Assembly: GCF_004137685.1 (NCBI RefSeq)
Contig: NZ_QYBB01000018.1
Location: 29,896 to 93,895, forward strand
DNA length: 64,000 bases
From: Lichenibacterium minor
GTDB taxonomy: Bacteria > Pseudomonadota > Alphaproteobacteria > Rhizobiales > Beijerinckiaceae
Direction: 5' to 3'
A program made the translations under genes and the position numbers. Positions 11,495-22,024 of this stretch are shown one piece after another; the stretch's first letter is position 1; each line of letters starts with the position of its first letter. A model generated the notes under the pieces. That model had not been told where the DNA came from, did not search any database, and saw only the letters and a list, made by a program, of their open reading frames with translations.

Positions 11495-12997
11495 ATGCCC
11501 GGCGCCATCCTCGTCATCGACCAAGGCACGACCTCCACCCGCGCCATCGCGTTCGGCCCGGACGCCATGCCGGTGGCCTCCGCCCAGGAGGAGTTCCCGC
11601 AGCACTTCCCCCACCCCGGCTGGGTCGAGCACGACCCGAAGGACCTGCTGCGCACCTCGATCTCCACCGCCCGCATCGCCATGGCGCGCGCCGAGGAGGC
11701 GGGGTTCACCGTCGTGGCGCTCGGCATCGCCAACCAGCGCGAAACCGCGCTCGTGTGGGACCGCCGCACCGGCGAGGCCATCCACCGCGCGGTGGTGTGG
11801 CAGGACCGGCGCACCGCCGGCACCTGCGCGGAGCTCAAGCGCGCCGGCGCCGAAGCCCTGGTGCAGGACCGCGCCGGCCTGCTGCTCGACCCCTATTTCT
11901 CCGCCACCAAGGCCGCCTGGATCCTCGACCACGTCGAGGGCGCCCGGGCCCGGGCCGAGCGCGGCGAGCTGCTGTTCGGCACGGTGGACAGCTTCCTGCT
12001 GTGGCACCTCACGGGGGGCGAGGTCCACGCCACGGACGCCACCAACGCGTCCCGCACGGCGCTCAGCGACATCCGCCGGGGCGCCTGGGACGAGGACCTG
12101 TGCCGGCTGTTCGGCGTGCCGATGGCGATGCTGCCCGAGATCCGCGACTGCGCGGCCGAGTTCGGCACCACCGAACCCCGCCACCTCGGGCGCGCCCTTC
12201 CGGTGCGCGGCATCGCGGGCGACCAGCAGGCGGCGCTGATCGGCCAGGCCTGCTTCGCGCCCGGGATGGTCAAGGCCACCTTCGGCACCGGCGCCTTCGT
12301 GCTCCTCAACACCGGGCGCACGCCGGTGCGCTCGACCCACCGCCTGCTCACCACGGTGGCCTACCAGCTCGACGGGGTGCGGACCTACGCGCTGGAAGGC
12401 TCGATCTTCTCGGCCGGCGCCACCGTGCAGTGGCTGCGCGACGGGCTCCACCTCGTGCGCTCCTCGGCCGAAACCGGCGACCTCGCGGCCGATTCCGATC
12501 CCGACCAGCCCGTCTACCTCGTGCCGGCCTTCGTGGGCCTCGGCGCGCCGCACTGGGACGCGGAAGCGCGCGGCACCATCACGGGGCTGACGCGCGGCTC
12601 GGGCCGGCGCGAGATCGCCCGCGCGGCCCTGGAATCGACCGCCTTCCAGACCCGCGACCTCGTCGACGCCATGCGGGCCGACGACAGGAGCGACGCCGCC
12701 CACGCGGCGGTGATCCGCGCCGACGGCGGCATGAGCGCCAGCGACTACACGATGCAGAGCGTCGCCGACATGATCGACGCGCCGGTCGACCGCCCCGCCG
12801 TGCTGGAAACCACCGCGCTCGGCGCCGGCTACCTCGCGGGGCTCCGATCCGGGCTCTACCCGGCGCCGGACGAGTTCGCCCGCGGCTGGAAGCTGGAGCG
12901 GCGGTTCGAGCCCGCGATGGCGCCGGCGCGCCGCGACGCCAAGCTGGCGGGCTGGCGCGACGCCGTCGCCCGGACCATGATGCCCCGGCAGGGGTGA
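11495..12997 (+). CDS. glpK: Glycerol kinase
   Basis: A 500-residue FGGY-family kinase, full length, converting glycerol to glycerol-3-phosphate with ATP in the cytoplasm. Seen: [13 protein letters not shown] (phosphate-1 loop), [16 protein letters not shown] and VVWQDRRTA (glycerol site), [10 protein letters not shown] (catalytic Asp), [11 protein letters not shown] (phosphate-2 loop) and an ADGGMSASD adenosine motif. It lies 111 bp after glpV, so uptake and trapping of glycerol are encoded together. The glycerol-3-phosphate dehydrogenase and GlpR regulator often linked to this operon are not in the window. Confidence 0.95.
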   Translation: MPGAILVIDQGTTSTRAIAFGPDAMPVASAQEEFPQHFPHPGWVEHDPKDLLRTSISTARIAMARAEEAGFTVVALGIANQRETALVWDRRTGEAIHRAVVWQDRRTAGTCAELKRAGAEALVQDRAGLLLDPYFSATKAAWILDHVEGARARAERGELLFGTVDSFLLWHLTGGEVHATDATNASRTALSDIRRGAWDEDLCRLFGVPMAMLPEIRDCAAEFGTTEPRHLGRALPVRGIAGDQQAALIGQACFAPGMVKATFGTGAFVLLNTGRTPVRSTHRLLTTVAYQLDGVRTYALEGSIFSAGATVQWLRDGLHLVRSSAETGDLAADSDPDQPVYLVPAFVGLGAPHWDAEARGTITGLTRGSGRREIARAALESTAFQTRDLVDAMRADDRSDAAHAAVIRADGGMSASDYTMQSVADMIDAPVDRPAVLETTALGAGYLAGLRSGLYPAPDEFARGWKLERRFEPAMAPARRDAKLAGWRDAVARTMMPRQG

Positions 12998-13030
12998 GCG
13001 GCGCAGCGCCGCGCGACGGGAGCGGCGGGC

Positions 13031-13642
13031 GTGTCGGGAGCGCGAATGTTCGACCGGCAGGCGTTGATCGCCGCCTTCGAGGCGATCGGCGCCGCGGCCC
13101 TCGCGAACGGGACGCGCCTGGAACTGGCCGTCTACGACGGGGCCGCCCTGATGCTGGCGAGCGATGTCCGCTTCGCCCCCGAGGACGTCGACGTCGCCGC
13201 CATCGGCCTCCCCTGGCCCGATTGGCTGTCGGCGGTCGTACGGGACATCGCCGAGCGCAACGGCTGGTCCGGGGACTGGCTCGGCGACGCCGTGACGTTC
13301 CACCTGAGCCCGCTCGCCGACCACGCGGCGGACCACGCCGAATTCGGCTCGTTCCCGCGGAGCGGGGCACCCGGCCTCGACGTGCTCGTCCCGACGGCTC
13401 CCTACCGTCTCGCCCTCAAGCTGAAAGCCATGCGGGTCCTCGACGCCGCGCAGGGTGAGCGGGAAGCGGCGGACATCCGCGGGCTGATGCGGATGCTGGA
13501 CGTCGATGCGGGTGGCGCCATGGCGATCCTGCGCCACCACTTTCCAAACACCGCGGCCGACGGGAGCGAGAAGCGCGTCCTGCTCCGGCACATCGGATCC
13601 AGCGACGAGGGAGACGGCGATGCGCCCCGCCACGGCCGCTGA
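13031..13642 (+). CDS. DUF6036-like nucleotidyltransferase-fold protein
   Basis: A 203-residue protein. Residues 20-55 (ALANGTRLELAVYDGAALMLA then EDVDVAAIG) match the nucleotidyltransferase-like fold in which a GGxA/GGAAL element is followed by a D-x-D pair, as in DUF6036 and AbiEii-type proteins. The later segment APYRLALKLKAMRVLD resembles the helical region of that family. These are often toxin components, but no AbiEi-like antitoxin is adjacent. GTG at 13031 is followed by an ATG six codons later that could be the real start. It begins 34 bp after glpK. Confidence 0.55.
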   Translation: MSGARMFDRQALIAAFEAIGAAALANGTRLELAVYDGAALMLASDVRFAPEDVDVAAIGLPWPDWLSAVVRDIAERNGWSGDWLGDAVTFHLSPLADHAADHAEFGSFPRSGAPGLDVLVPTAPYRLALKLKAMRVLDAAQGEREAADIRGLMRMLDVDAGGAMAILRHHFPNTAADGSEKRVLLRHIGSSDEGDGDAPRHGR

Positions 13643-13783
13643 AGCCTGCCGGCGTTCCCAGAACGGACAGCCTCGGGACAAGGTCGTGAGCGACGTCCCG
13701 CAGGGCGTCCACGCCGCGGACGCGTCGTCCCGAGCCGCCATGCCGGCCGAGGAGCCGCCACGCCGCGCCGACATGCCCCGCCG

Positions 13784-14533
13784 ATGAAGATCCGCTTCCG
13801 CTGCGACCCGGCCCTCCTCGGCCACATCCCAGCCCCCGTGCCGGCCCGCGCCGCCCTGCCCGATTGGCTGCGCGCCATGCCGGCCACCGCCGCCTCGGAG
13901 TTGCACGGCGGCCCGGTGCGGACCGTGAAGCAATGCCCGCCCTTCGTCGACGCCATGGCGCACGGCTTCGTGATCCCGCTGCCCTGCGACGTCCGCGTGG
14001 CGGGCGGGCGGCTGTCGTGGGACTGGGACCTGCCGGCGCCGTCGCTCCCAGCGCATCCGCGCTCGCCCCTGTCGTTCCACGCGCCCGCCCAGGTCGAGGG
14101 CTCGCCGTTCCACCGCGCCGACCGCGCCATCGTGAAGTTCAACAGCTTCTGGACGGTGGAGCTGCCGCCCGGCTGGTCGCTCTTCGCCACCCATCCGGCG
14201 AACCGCGAGGACCTGCCGTTCCGCCTGCTGACCGGCCTGGTCGACGCCGACCGCTTCACCGCCGTCGGCATCCTGTTTCCGGCCCAGTGGAAGGACCCCG
14301 GCTTCGCGGGGGTGCTGCCGCGCGGCACCCCCGTGGCGCAGTGCTTCCCGGTGCCGCGGGAGCCGCTCGACCTCGACGTCGGCGCGCTCGACCCCGCCGG
14401 GGCGGAAGCCTACGGCGCCACCGCGCACGCGCTGCTGTCGACGCCCGGCACCTACCGGCGGCGGCACCGCGCGCGGCGCGGGCGGTCAGGCGCCCTCGAA
14501 GCTCCGGCGCAGGGCGCCGAGATCGAGCCATAG
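13784..14533 (+). CDS. Conserved hypothetical protein
   Basis: A 249-residue protein whose domain family I cannot name with confidence. It has no signal peptide or membrane span. The segments VPARAALPDWLRAMP, VRTVKQCPPFVDAMAHGFVIPLPCDV and FNSFWTVELPPGWSLF are reminiscent of proteins found beside tail or cell-surface genes (DUF6065-like). The last 30 residues are Arg-rich and overlap the 3' end of the TPR gene on the other strand by 48 bp, so the true functional end may be earlier. The 141 bp upstream contain no convincing gene. Confidence 0.6.
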   Translation: MKIRFRCDPALLGHIPAPVPARAALPDWLRAMPATAASELHGGPVRTVKQCPPFVDAMAHGFVIPLPCDVRVAGGRLSWDWDLPAPSLPAHPRSPLSFHAPAQVEGSPFHRADRAIVKFNSFWTVELPPGWSLFATHPANREDLPFRLLTGLVDADRFTAVGILFPAQWKDPGFAGVLPRGTPVAQCFPVPREPLDLDVGALDPAGAEAYGATAHALLSTPGTYRRRHRARRGRSGALEAPAQGAEIEP

Positions 14534-15091
14534 CTCGCCCGCGCGCGCCGCGCTGAGCGCCTGGGCGGCGCGCCCGAAGCTGTCCGGCCGCATCCGCACC
14601 GCCGCCCCGTAGGCGGCGCGGGCCCCCGCGACGTCGCCCCCCTCCTGGCGCACGGTGCCGAGGTTCAGCGCCGCCTCGGCCGACGACGGATCGAGCGCCA
14701 GCGCGGCCGCGTAGGCGCCCTCCGCCCCGGCGAGGTCGCCGGCGTCCTGCGCGGCGACCCCTTCGAGGAAGCGGGCGCGCACCGAGCGCGGGTCGAGCGC
14801 GGCGGCCTCGGCGAAGGCGGCGCGGGCGGCGGCCGGGCGGCCCAGCGCCTGCAGGGCCGCGCCGACGCGCAGGCAAAGGTCGGGGGTGGGCGCCGCACGG
14901 CGGGCGCGGTCGAGGCACACCAGCGCGGCTTCCGCCTGGCCGAGGTCGGCCAGCGTGTCGCCCAGCAGGCGCCAGCCCGCGGCCTCGTCGGGGAAGGCGC
15001 GCAGGCAGCCGTCGAGCACCGCCGCGGCCCCAGGATGGCCGGAGCGCAGCAGGCTCGCGCAGAGCGCGAAGGTCCTCTCGGCGTCCGTCAC
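14486..15091 (-). CDS. TPR-repeat protein coupled to hydantoinase gene
   Basis: A 201-residue protein made of about five tetratricopeptide repeats, seen as periodic A-x-LG-x-A-L-x8-A motifs ([59 protein letters not shown]). No signal peptide. Its GTG start overlaps the stop of the HyuAB gene (GTGA), so translation is coupled. It is presumably a cytoplasmic scaffold, but why it is tied to a hydantoinase-type enzyme is not evident. The 3' end overlaps the opposing gene by 48 bp. Confidence 0.8.
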   Translation of the reverse strand: MTDAERTFALCASLLRSGHPGAAAVLDGCLRAFPDEAAGWRLLGDTLADLGQAEAALVCLDRARRAAPTPDLCLRVGAALQALGRPAAARAAFAEAAALDPRSVRARFLEGVAAQDAGDLAGAEGAYAAALALDPSSAEAALNLGTVRQEGGDVAGARAAYGAAVRMRPDSFGRAAQALSAARAGELWLDLGALRRSFEGA

Positions 15092-18000
15092 GCGTCGGCC
15101 GCCCCGTATCCCCCGCCGCCCGGCGTTTCGAGCGCCAGCACGTCGCCCGGCGCGAGTTCGGCGCGGTCCGAGCCGCCCATCGCCGTGGTGGTGCCATCGG
15201 CCCGCTCCACCCATTGCCGTCCCGGCGCGCCGTCGGCGCCCCCGCCGAGGCCGAAGGGCGCGACCGTGCGGCGCGACGCCACCACCACGGCCGTCATGGG
15301 CTCGAGGAAGCGGATGCGCCGCACGGTGCCGTCGCCGCCGCGCCACCGCCCCGCGCCGCCCGAGCCGCGGCGGATGGAGAACCCGTCGAGCCGCACCGGA
15401 TAGCGCAGCTCCAGCACCTCGGGGTCGGTCATGCGGGTGTTGGTCATGTGGGTCTGCACGGCGGACTGGCCGTCGAAGCCCGGCCCGGCGCCGGTTCCGC
15501 CGGCCACGGTCTCGTAATATTGCCGCGTGGCGTCGCCGAACAGCAGGTTGTTCATGGTCCCCTGGCTGCAGGCGATGGCCCCCAACGCGCCGAACAGGGC
15601 GTTGCACACGGCCTGACTCACCTCCGTGTTGCCCGCCACCACGGCGGCGCCCGGCGCCGGCGACAGGAAGGTGCCGGGCGGGACCACGATGCGGATCGGC
15701 TTCAGGCAGCCGTCGTTCAGGGGCACGTCCGTGCCGACGAGGCAGCGGAACACGTAGAGCACCACGGCCCGCGTCACGGCCGCGGGCGCGTTGAAGTTGC
15801 CCGGCCGCTGCGGCCCCGTGCCGGTGAAATCCACCACCGCCTCGCGCGCGTCCCGGTCCACCGTGACGCTCACCCGCAACGGCGTGCCGTCGTCCATCGC
15901 GTAGTCGAAGGCGCCACCGTCGAGCCGCGTCAGCAGGCGCCGCACGCTTTCCTCGGCGTTGTCCATGACGTGGCCCATGTAGGCCGACACGACATCCCAG
16001 CCGTGGCGCGCGACGACGCGCTCGAGTTCGGCCGCGCCGCCCCGGTTCGCCGCCACCTGGGCCTTGATGTCCGCCACGTTGACGTCGGGCGAGCGGGCCG
16101 GGAACTCGGCGCCGGCCAGCAGCGCCCGGAACTCGGCTTCGCGGAAATGGCCGCCGTCGACCAGCAGCAGGTCGTCGAGCACGACGCCCTCCTCCGCCAA
16201 CCGCCGCGAGAAGGGCGGCGTCGAGCCCGGCGTGGTGCCGCCGACGTCGGCGTGGTGGCCGCGCGAGCCGACGAAGAAGCGGATCGCACGCCCGTCCGGC
16301 CCGAACACGGGCGTGATGACGGTGATGTCCGGCAGGTGCGTGCCGCCGTTCGAAGGGTCGTTCAGTGCCACGGCGTCGCCGGGCTTCAGCGAGGCGCCGC
16401 GGCTGCGGATCACCGCCTTCACGCTGTCCCCCATGGCGCCGAGATGCACCGGCACGTGGGGCGCGTTGGCGACGAGGTTGCCGTCGGCGTCGAAGATCGC
16501 GCAGGAAAAGTCGAGCCGCTCGCGGATGTTGACCGACAGCGACGTGTTGCGCAGCACCGCGCCGGTCTGTTCGGCGACGTGCATGAACAGGTTGTTGAAC
16601 AGCTCCAGCCGCATCGGGTCCGGCCGCGACGCGTCCGCGCCTGTGGCCTCGGCCCGCGGCGCGGCGCAGCGCAGCACCACGTGGCCGAGCGGCGTCGCTT
16701 CCGCGGCCCAGCCGGGCTCCACGACGATCGTGGCGATGGCTTCGCGGATCAGCGCCGGGCCCTCGACCCTGTCGCCGGCCATCAGGGCGGGCCGGTCGAA
16801 CACCGGGGCCGCGTGGGAACGCCCGCCACTCCACAGCGCGACGCGGTCGATCGGCTCGGGGGCGCCGGCGCCGCGCCGGGGCAGCTCGGCCTCGGTCACG
16901 GCCTCGCCGGGCGCCGTGGCTTCCACCGCCACGGTTTCGGCGACGAGGCCGCGCTCGGGCGTGGCGAAGCCGAAATGGGCGCGGTGGGCGGCCGTGAAGG
17001 CGTCGCGCAGGGCGTCGAGCGGCCCGAGCCGCACCGGCAGCGCGGTGGCGGTGCCGGCATAGCGGAGGTGGACGGTGCTCTCGACCGCGATCGCCCCGGC
17101 GGCGACGCCCTGGGCCGCCAGGGCGGCGCGCGCTTCGGCGCCGAGGTCGCGGGCGACCGCTTCCAGCGCCGGCAGCGCGGCGTCGTCGAGCGGGAGCTCG
17201 ACGGCACGCTCGCGCAGGCTCGTCTGGTCGGCCAGCCCCATGCCGTAGGCCGACAGCACGCCCGCGAAAGGGTGGAGCAGCACGGTGTCGATGCCGAGCT
17301 CGTCGGCCACCAGGCAGGCGTGCTGCCCGCCGGCGCCGCCGAAACACTGCAGCGCGAAGGCGGATGCGTCGTGGCCCTTCTGCACCGACACCTGCTTGAT
17401 CGCCTGGGCCATGTTGGCGACGGCGATGCGCAGGAAGTCTTCCGCCACGGCGCGGGGGTCGCGCGCCGTGCCGGTGGCGGCGGCGATCTCGCCGGCGAAG
17501 CGCTCGAAGCCCGCCCGCACGGCGTCGGCGTCGAGCGGGGCGTCGCCGTTCGGCCCGAAGATCGCCGGGAAGTGCCGGGGTTGGATCTTGCCGACCAGGA
17601 TGTTGGCGTCCGTGACGGTGAGCGGGCCGCCGCGGCGGTAACCGGCGGGGCCGGGGTCGGCGCCGGCGCTGTCGGGCCCCACGCGGAAGCGCAGACCGTC
17701 GAAATGCAGCAGCGAGCCGCCGCCGGCCGCCACCGTGTTGATCGCCATCATGGGGGCGCGCACCCGCACGCCCGCCACCTCGGTCTCGAAGGAGCGCTCG
17801 AAGGCGCCGGCGTAGAGCGCCACGTCGGTCGAGGTGCCGCCCATGTCGAAGCCGATCACGCGGTCGAAGCCGGCGAGCGCGGCGGTGCGCGCCGCCCCGA
17901 CGATGCCGCCCGCGGGGCCGGACAGGATGGCGTCCTTGCCCGCGAAGGCGTGGGCTTCGGCCAGGCCGCCGTGCGACTGCATGAAGTAGAGCCGCGTGCC

Positions 18001-18711
18001 GCCGAGCTCGGCCGCCACCCGGTCGACGTAGCGGCGCAGCACGGGCGACAGGTAGGCGTCGACCACGGCCGTGTCGGCGCGGGGGATCAGGCGCAGCAGC
18101 GGGCTGACGGCGTGGCTGGCCGACACCTGAGCGAAGCCCGCCTCGCGCGCGAGGTCGGCCAGGCGCCGCTCGTGGTCGGGCCAGCGCCAGCTGTGCATCA
18201 GGGCGATCGCCACGGCGCCGATGCCGTCGCGGCGGGCGGCGTCCAGCGCCGCGCGGGCGCCGTCGAGGTCGAGCGGCTCCACCTCGGCGCCATCCACCCC
18301 GACGCGCCCGCCGACCTCCGCGACGCGCTCGTGCAGCAGCGTCGGCAGCGTGATGGCGAGGTCGAACAGGCGCGGGCGGGCCTGGTTGCCGATGCGCAGC
18401 GCGTCGGCGAAGCCGCGGTTCACGAGCAGCAGCGTGCGCTCGCCCTTGCGCTCCAGCAGCGCGTTGGTGGCCACCGTGGTGCCCATCTTCACCGCATCGA
18501 CGAGGCCGGGCGGGATCGGCTCGGACGGCGCGAGCCCCAGCACCGCCTTGATGCCCGCCACGGCGGCGTCGGCGTAGCGGCCGGGGTTCTCGCTGAGCAG
18601 CTTGTGGGTCGACAGCGCGCCGTCGGGCGCCCGCGCCACCACGTCCGTGAAGGTGCCGCCCCGGTCGATCCAGAACTGCCAGCCGGACGCCGGGACGGTG
18701 GGATGGGTCAT
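15088..18711 (-). CDS. Fused hydantoinase A/B (5-oxoprolinase-like) enzyme
   Basis: A 1207-residue ATP-dependent amidohydrolase. Residues 1-690 are the HyuA half (ASKHA fold): [44 protein letters not shown] and [18 protein letters not shown]. Residues 700-1207 are the HyuB half: [56 protein letters not shown] and [15 protein letters not shown]. The single-chain layout matches eukaryotic 5-oxoprolinase, which opens 5-oxoproline to glutamate; bacterial relatives also act on hydantoins. The exact substrate is unknown. It is divergent from the DUF2848 gene and ABC importer, which probably bring in its substrate. Confidence 0.87.
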   Translation of the reverse strand: MTHPTVPASGWQFWIDRGGTFTDVVARAPDGALSTHKLLSENPGRYADAAVAGIKAVLGLAPSEPIPPGLVDAVKMGTTVATNALLERKGERTLLLVNRGFADALRIGNQARPRLFDLAITLPTLLHERVAEVGGRVGVDGAEVEPLDLDGARAALDAARRDGIGAVAIALMHSWRWPDHERRLADLAREAGFAQVSASHAVSPLLRLIPRADTAVVDAYLSPVLRRYVDRVAAELGGTRLYFMQSHGGLAEAHAFAGKDAILSGPAGGIVGAARTAALAGFDRVIGFDMGGTSTDVALYAGAFERSFETEVAGVRVRAPMMAINTVAAGGGSLLHFDGLRFRVGPDSAGADPGPAGYRRGGPLTVTDANILVGKIQPRHFPAIFGPNGDAPLDADAVRAGFERFAGEIAAATGTARDPRAVAEDFLRIAVANMAQAIKQVSVQKGHDASAFALQCFGGAGGQHACLVADELGIDTVLLHPFAGVLSAYGMGLADQTSLRERAVELPLDDAALPALEAVARDLGAEARAALAAQGVAAGAIAVESTVHLRYAGTATALPVRLGPLDALRDAFTAAHRAHFGFATPERGLVAETVAVEATAPGEAVTEAELPRRGAGAPEPIDRVALWSGGRSHAAPVFDRPALMAGDRVEGPALIREAIATIVVEPGWAAEATPLGHVVLRCAAPRAEATGADASRPDPMRLELFNNLFMHVAEQTGAVLRNTSLSVNIRERLDFSCAIFDADGNLVANAPHVPVHLGAMGDSVKAVIRSRGASLKPGDAVALNDPSNGGTHLPDITVITPVFGPDGRAIRFFVGSRGHHADVGGTTPGSTPPFSRRLAEEGVVLDDLLLVDGGHFREAEFRALLAGAEFPARSPDVNVADIKAQVAANRGGAAELERVVARHGWDVVSAYMGHVMDNAEESVRRLLTRLDGGAFDYAMDDGTPLRVSVTVDRDAREAVVDFTGTGPQRPGNFNAPAAVTRAVVLYVFRCLVGTDVPLNDGCLKPIRIVVPPGTFLSPAPGAAVVAGNTEVSQAVCNALFGALGAIACSQGTMNNLLFGDATRQYYETVAGGTGAGPGFDGQSAVQTHMTNTRMTDPEVLELRYPVRLDGFSIRRGSGGAGRWRGGDGTVRRIRFLEPMTAVVVASRRTVAPFGLGGGADGAPGRQWVERADGTTTAMGGSDRAELAPGDVLALETPGGGGYGAADA

Positions 18712-18958
18712 GCGGGAGGTCTCGATCTCGGTGGAAACGGTGCCGGGCCGGGACGCCCGCCGTCCGGCAGCCGACGGACGTATAGCCCAGCCTGCCGGGC
18801 GGCGCAGGCCGGCGGCCAGCATCGTGCGCGGCGCTCGTCCTCCCGTTCGCAGACGGGCGCCCCCTTTCCGGCTGGCATGTGGCGGTTCCAGCGTGACACA
18901 CGTCGCAGGCGAAGCACGTCCCGTTCCAACGGCGGCGCGAAATGGAGGACCGGATCCC

Positions 18959-19642
18959 ATGATCGACGCTCTCTCGTTCCGCGTGGACTCCGCCGGGGGC
19001 TCGGCGGCGCTGCGTTTCCGCCCCGAGCGGCTGGTCGTCGCCGGCTGGGCCGGGCGCGACCCCGCGGCTCTCCGGCACCACATCGAGGAGCTGGCGGCGC
19101 TCGGCATCGCGCCGCCGAGCCGCACGCCGCTGTTCTACGCCGCTTCGGCCGACCTCCTGACCCAGGCCGACGTCCTGCAGGTGCTGGGGCCGGACAGTTC
19201 GGGGGAGGTGGAGCCGCTGCTCGTCGTGACCGGGGACGGGCTGCTGATCGGCGTCGGCTCCGACCACACCGACAGGAAGGCCGAGGCCTGGTCGGTGCCG
19301 CATTCGAAGCAGCTCTGCGGCAAGCCCGTGGCGTCGGCGCTGTGGCGCTTCGCCGAGGTGGCGGACCATTGGGACAGGATCGTGCTGCGGGCCTCCGTGC
19401 CCGACGCCGCGGGCGGCTGGCGGCTCTACCAGGAGGGCGCCGCGGCGGGGCTGCGCCGGCCGGACGAGCTGCTGGCGCTCGCGGGCGGGCTTGCGCCCGG
19501 CACCGCCATGCTGTGCGGCACCGTGCCGGCGATCGGCGGCATCCGCCCCGCCGCGGCGTTCCGCATGGAGCTCGACGATCCCGTGCTGGGCCGCACGATC
19601 CGCCACGAGTACCGGATCGCGGACATGCCCGTGGTGGCGTGA
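18959..19642 (+). CDS. DUF2848 protein (fumarylacetoacetase-like fold)
   Basis: A 227-residue protein. [29 protein letters not shown] near residue 25 and [16 protein letters not shown] near 97 are hallmarks of DUF2848 proteins, which are distant relatives of fumarylacetoacetate hydrolases. Members frequently accompany hydantoinase/amidase genes and ABC importers, so an enzyme acting on the ring-opened product is plausible. The ATG has GGAGGACC upstream. It is divergent from the HyuAB gene with a 247-bp shared promoter region. Confidence 0.78.
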   Translation: MIDALSFRVDSAGGSAALRFRPERLVVAGWAGRDPAALRHHIEELAALGIAPPSRTPLFYAASADLLTQADVLQVLGPDSSGEVEPLLVVTGDGLLIGVGSDHTDRKAEAWSVPHSKQLCGKPVASALWRFAEVADHWDRIVLRASVPDAAGGWRLYQEGAAAGLRRPDELLALAGGLAPGTAMLCGTVPAIGGIRPAAAFRMELDDPVLGRTIRHEYRIADMPVVA

Positions 19643-19652
19643 GGCCCGCCCA

Positions 19653-19681
19653 TCGCCGGGGCGCGCCGGCCGCCCCGGCGA
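19653..19681 (+). terminator. Perfect GC hairpin after the DUF2848 gene
   Basis: An 11-bp perfect inverted repeat (TCGCCGGGGCG / CGCCCCGGCGA) with a 7-base loop starts 11 bp after the stop codon. It has no following T-run, so it may work as a weak or factor-dependent terminator or as a message-stabilising hairpin between the enzyme gene and the transporter operon. Confidence 0.4.
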
Positions 19682-19809
19682 GGTCGACGGAGGCGCCGAA
19701 CGGCGGCGGCATGAGGCGGCGGGGGTGATCGCGCCCGGCGGCACGCCCCTTGCTGCGCTCAAGCCCGATTCACTGCATCGGCGCGGTTCGCGCCCGACCG
19801 GAGACCGCG

Positions 19810-21063
19810 ATGATCCAGAGACGCACGCTGCTCGGCGCCGCCCTCGCGGCCCCCGCCCTCCTGGCCTTCGGGCGGGCGGCGGCCGCCGCCGAGGACGTTC
19901 CGATCGGGATCGTCTATCCCTTGAGCGGCAACAGCGCCCAGATCGGCGCCGACGCGCACGCGGCCTACGACGTCACCGCCGAGATCATCAACGGGCGGCA
20001 CGACCCCCTGCCGATGCTGATGGGCCAGGGCGGCGGGCTCGCGAGGCTCGGCGGCGCCAAGGTCCGGCTCGTCTACGCCGATCACGCCAACGATCCCCAG
20101 AAGGCGCGCGCCGAGGCCGAGCGGCTGATCACGCAGGACAAGGTGGTGGCGATCATCGGCTCCTTCTCGTCCGCCACGGCGGCGACGATCAGCCAGGTCT
20201 GCGAGCGCTACGAGGTGCCCTACATTTCCGCCGACAATTCGTCGCCGAGCCTGAGCCAGCGCGGGCTGAAGTGGTTCTTCCGCACCACGCCGAACGACGC
20301 GAACTTCTCCCAAGCCATGTTCGCCTTCTACAAGGACGTCGGCGCGAAGACCGGGCATCCGGTGAAGAGCGTGTCGCTGTTCTACGAGGATTCGATCTTC
20401 GGCACCGATTCGTCCAACATCCAGCGCAAGCTCGCCGCCGACAACGGCATCGCGGTGGCGGCCGACATCCGCTACCGCGCCAACTCGCCCTCGCTCAGCG
20501 CCGAAGCGCAGCGGCTGCGGGCCGCAGGCGCCGACGTGCTGATGCCCTCGTCCTACGTCAGCGACGCCATCCTGGTCATGCGGGCCATGAACGAGGTCGG
20601 CTACCATCCGCCCGCCATCCTGGCCCAGGCGGCGGGGTTCCAGGAGCAGAGCTTCATCACGGGCGCGGGCGACCTCGCCGAGGGCGTGCTGTCGCGCTCT
20701 TCCTACGCGGGCGACGCCGTGAAGACGCGCCCGGCGATCATCCCCGTGAGCGCGCTGTACCGGGCAAAGCAGAACAAGGGCCTGAACGACAACACGGCGC
20801 GCCAGGTCACGGCGCTGCAGGTGCTCGCCGACGCCATCGACCGCGCGGGCTCGGCGAAGCCGGCCGACATCCGCGACGCCCTGACCAGGACCGACGTGAA
20901 GGGCGTCGACACCATCATGCCGTGGACGGGCGTCAGGTTCGACGCCACGGGCCAGAACACGGACGGCACGCCGGTGATCCAGCAGGTGCACGAGGGCGCC
21001 TACCGCACGGTGTGGCCGGCCGAGGTCGCCGTCGCCGAGCCGGTGTGGACCGTCGGCCAGTGA
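19810..21063 (+). CDS. LivJ-type ABC transporter substrate-binding protein
   Basis: A 417-residue periplasmic binding protein. The N-terminus QRRTLLGAALAAPALLAFGRAAAAA is a twin-arginine-type or Sec signal, with cleavage near residue 27. The mature part starts VPIGIVYPLSGNSAQIGADA, typical of the branched-chain amino-acid/amide binding family; AIIGSFSSATAATISQVCERYEVPYI forms the ligand-binding loop. It serves the LivH/M/G/F set downstream. By location beside HyuAB and DUF2848, the ligand is more likely an amide, ureide or cyclic imide than leucine; this is inference. Confidence 0.87.
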   Translation: MIQRRTLLGAALAAPALLAFGRAAAAAEDVPIGIVYPLSGNSAQIGADAHAAYDVTAEIINGRHDPLPMLMGQGGGLARLGGAKVRLVYADHANDPQKARAEAERLITQDKVVAIIGSFSSATAATISQVCERYEVPYISADNSSPSLSQRGLKWFFRTTPNDANFSQAMFAFYKDVGAKTGHPVKSVSLFYEDSIFGTDSSNIQRKLAADNGIAVAADIRYRANSPSLSAEAQRLRAAGADVLMPSSYVSDAILVMRAMNEVGYHPPAILAQAAGFQEQSFITGAGDLAEGVLSRSSYAGDAVKTRPAIIPVSALYRAKQNKGLNDNTARQVTALQVLADAIDRAGSAKPADIRDALTRTDVKGVDTIMPWTGVRFDATGQNTDGTPVIQQVHEGAYRTVWPAEVAVAEPVWTVGQ

Positions 21064-21151
21064 GGGGATCGGGCGTGGCGCGGGTGGGCCTCCCCCGACA
21101 GGGGATCGTGGCGCGGGCGGCCGGACGGTCCGGCGCGCGGGGGCGCCCCGC

Positions 21152-22024
21152 ATGACCGCCCTCGTCCTGCAGGCCGTCGTCAGCGGGTTGCTGATGGGCC
21201 TGATCTACGCCCTGGTGGCGGCGGGGCTGAGCCTGATCTTCGGCCTGATGGACGTCGTCAACTTCGCCCATGGCGAGATGCTGATGCTGTCCATGTTCGC
21301 CGTGCTGGCGCTGCACGGGGCGCTGCACGTCGACGCGCTGCTGCTCCTGCCCGTGGTGGCGCTGATCATGTTCGGCGGCGGCGTGGCGGTGTACCGCCTG
21401 CTGATCGCCCGGGCCCTGTCGGTGGCGTCCAACCGCGGCATGGTGCAGATCTTCGTCACCTTCGGCCTCGCCATCTTCCTGCGCGGCGCGGCGCAGTTCG
21501 CCTTCGGGGGCGAGTTCCGGTCGATCAACGACGGGTGGCTGTCGAACCGCACCGTCGCGCTGGGCCCGGTGTTCCTGCCCCTGCCCCAGGTGGCGGCCGG
21601 CCTCGTCTGCCTCCTCGCCTTCGCGGGCCTGCTGGCGCTGTCCCGCACCGAGTTCGGCCGGGCGCTGGAAGCCACGCGCGAGGACCGCGACGCCGTGGCG
21701 CTGATCGGCATCGACCGCGACCGCATCTTCGCCTTCGGCTGGGGCATCGGCGCGGCCACCGTCGGGGTGGCGGGCACCATGCTGTCGACCTTCTACTACG
21801 TGTCGCCGAGCGTCGGGCTGAACTTCGCCGTCATCGCCTATGTCACGGTGGCGCTCGGGGGCTTCGGCTCCATGCTGGGGGCGTTGGCGGCGGGGCTCCT
21901 CATCGGCCTCGTCGAGAGCCTCACCGCCCTGGCGCTGGAGCCGTCGCTGAAGCAGGTCGGCATGTTCGCCGTCTACCTCCTCGTGCTGGTGTCGCGCCCG
22001 CGCGGCCTGTTCGGGAAGATCTGA
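21152..22024 (+). CDS. LivH-type ABC transporter permease
   Basis: A 290-residue inner-membrane permease with about eight hydrophobic spans. LIFGLMDVVNFAHGEMLMLSMFA is the LivH signature of this family, and AVALIGIDRDRIFAFGWGIGAATVGVAG is the conserved cytoplasmic loop and helix. It forms the channel with the LivM-type protein. Its stop overlaps the next start (TGATG). The 88 bp before it carry no other gene. Confidence 0.87.
   Translation: MTALVLQAVVSGLLMGLIYALVAAGLSLIFGLMDVVNFAHGEMLMLSMFAVLALHGALHVDALLLLPVVALIMFGGGVAVYRLLIARALSVASNRGMVQIFVTFGLAIFLRGAAQFAFGGEFRSINDGWLSNRTVALGPVFLPLPQVAAGLVCLLAFAGLLALSRTEFGRALEATREDRDAVALIGIDRDRIFAFGWGIGAATVGVAGTMLSTFYYVSPSVGLNFAVIAYVTVALGGFGSMLGALAAGLLIGLVESLTALALEPSLKQVGMFAVYLLVLVSRPRGLFGKI

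Noticed and set aside
13619..13787. 55-codon reading frame after the DUF6036-like gene
   Set aside because: Composition is random for high-G+C DNA and there is no ribosome site.
18712..19762. Upstream extension of the HyuAB frame on the minus strand
   Set aside because: It overlaps the DUF2848 gene and is not protein-like; similarity begins at the ATG at 18711.
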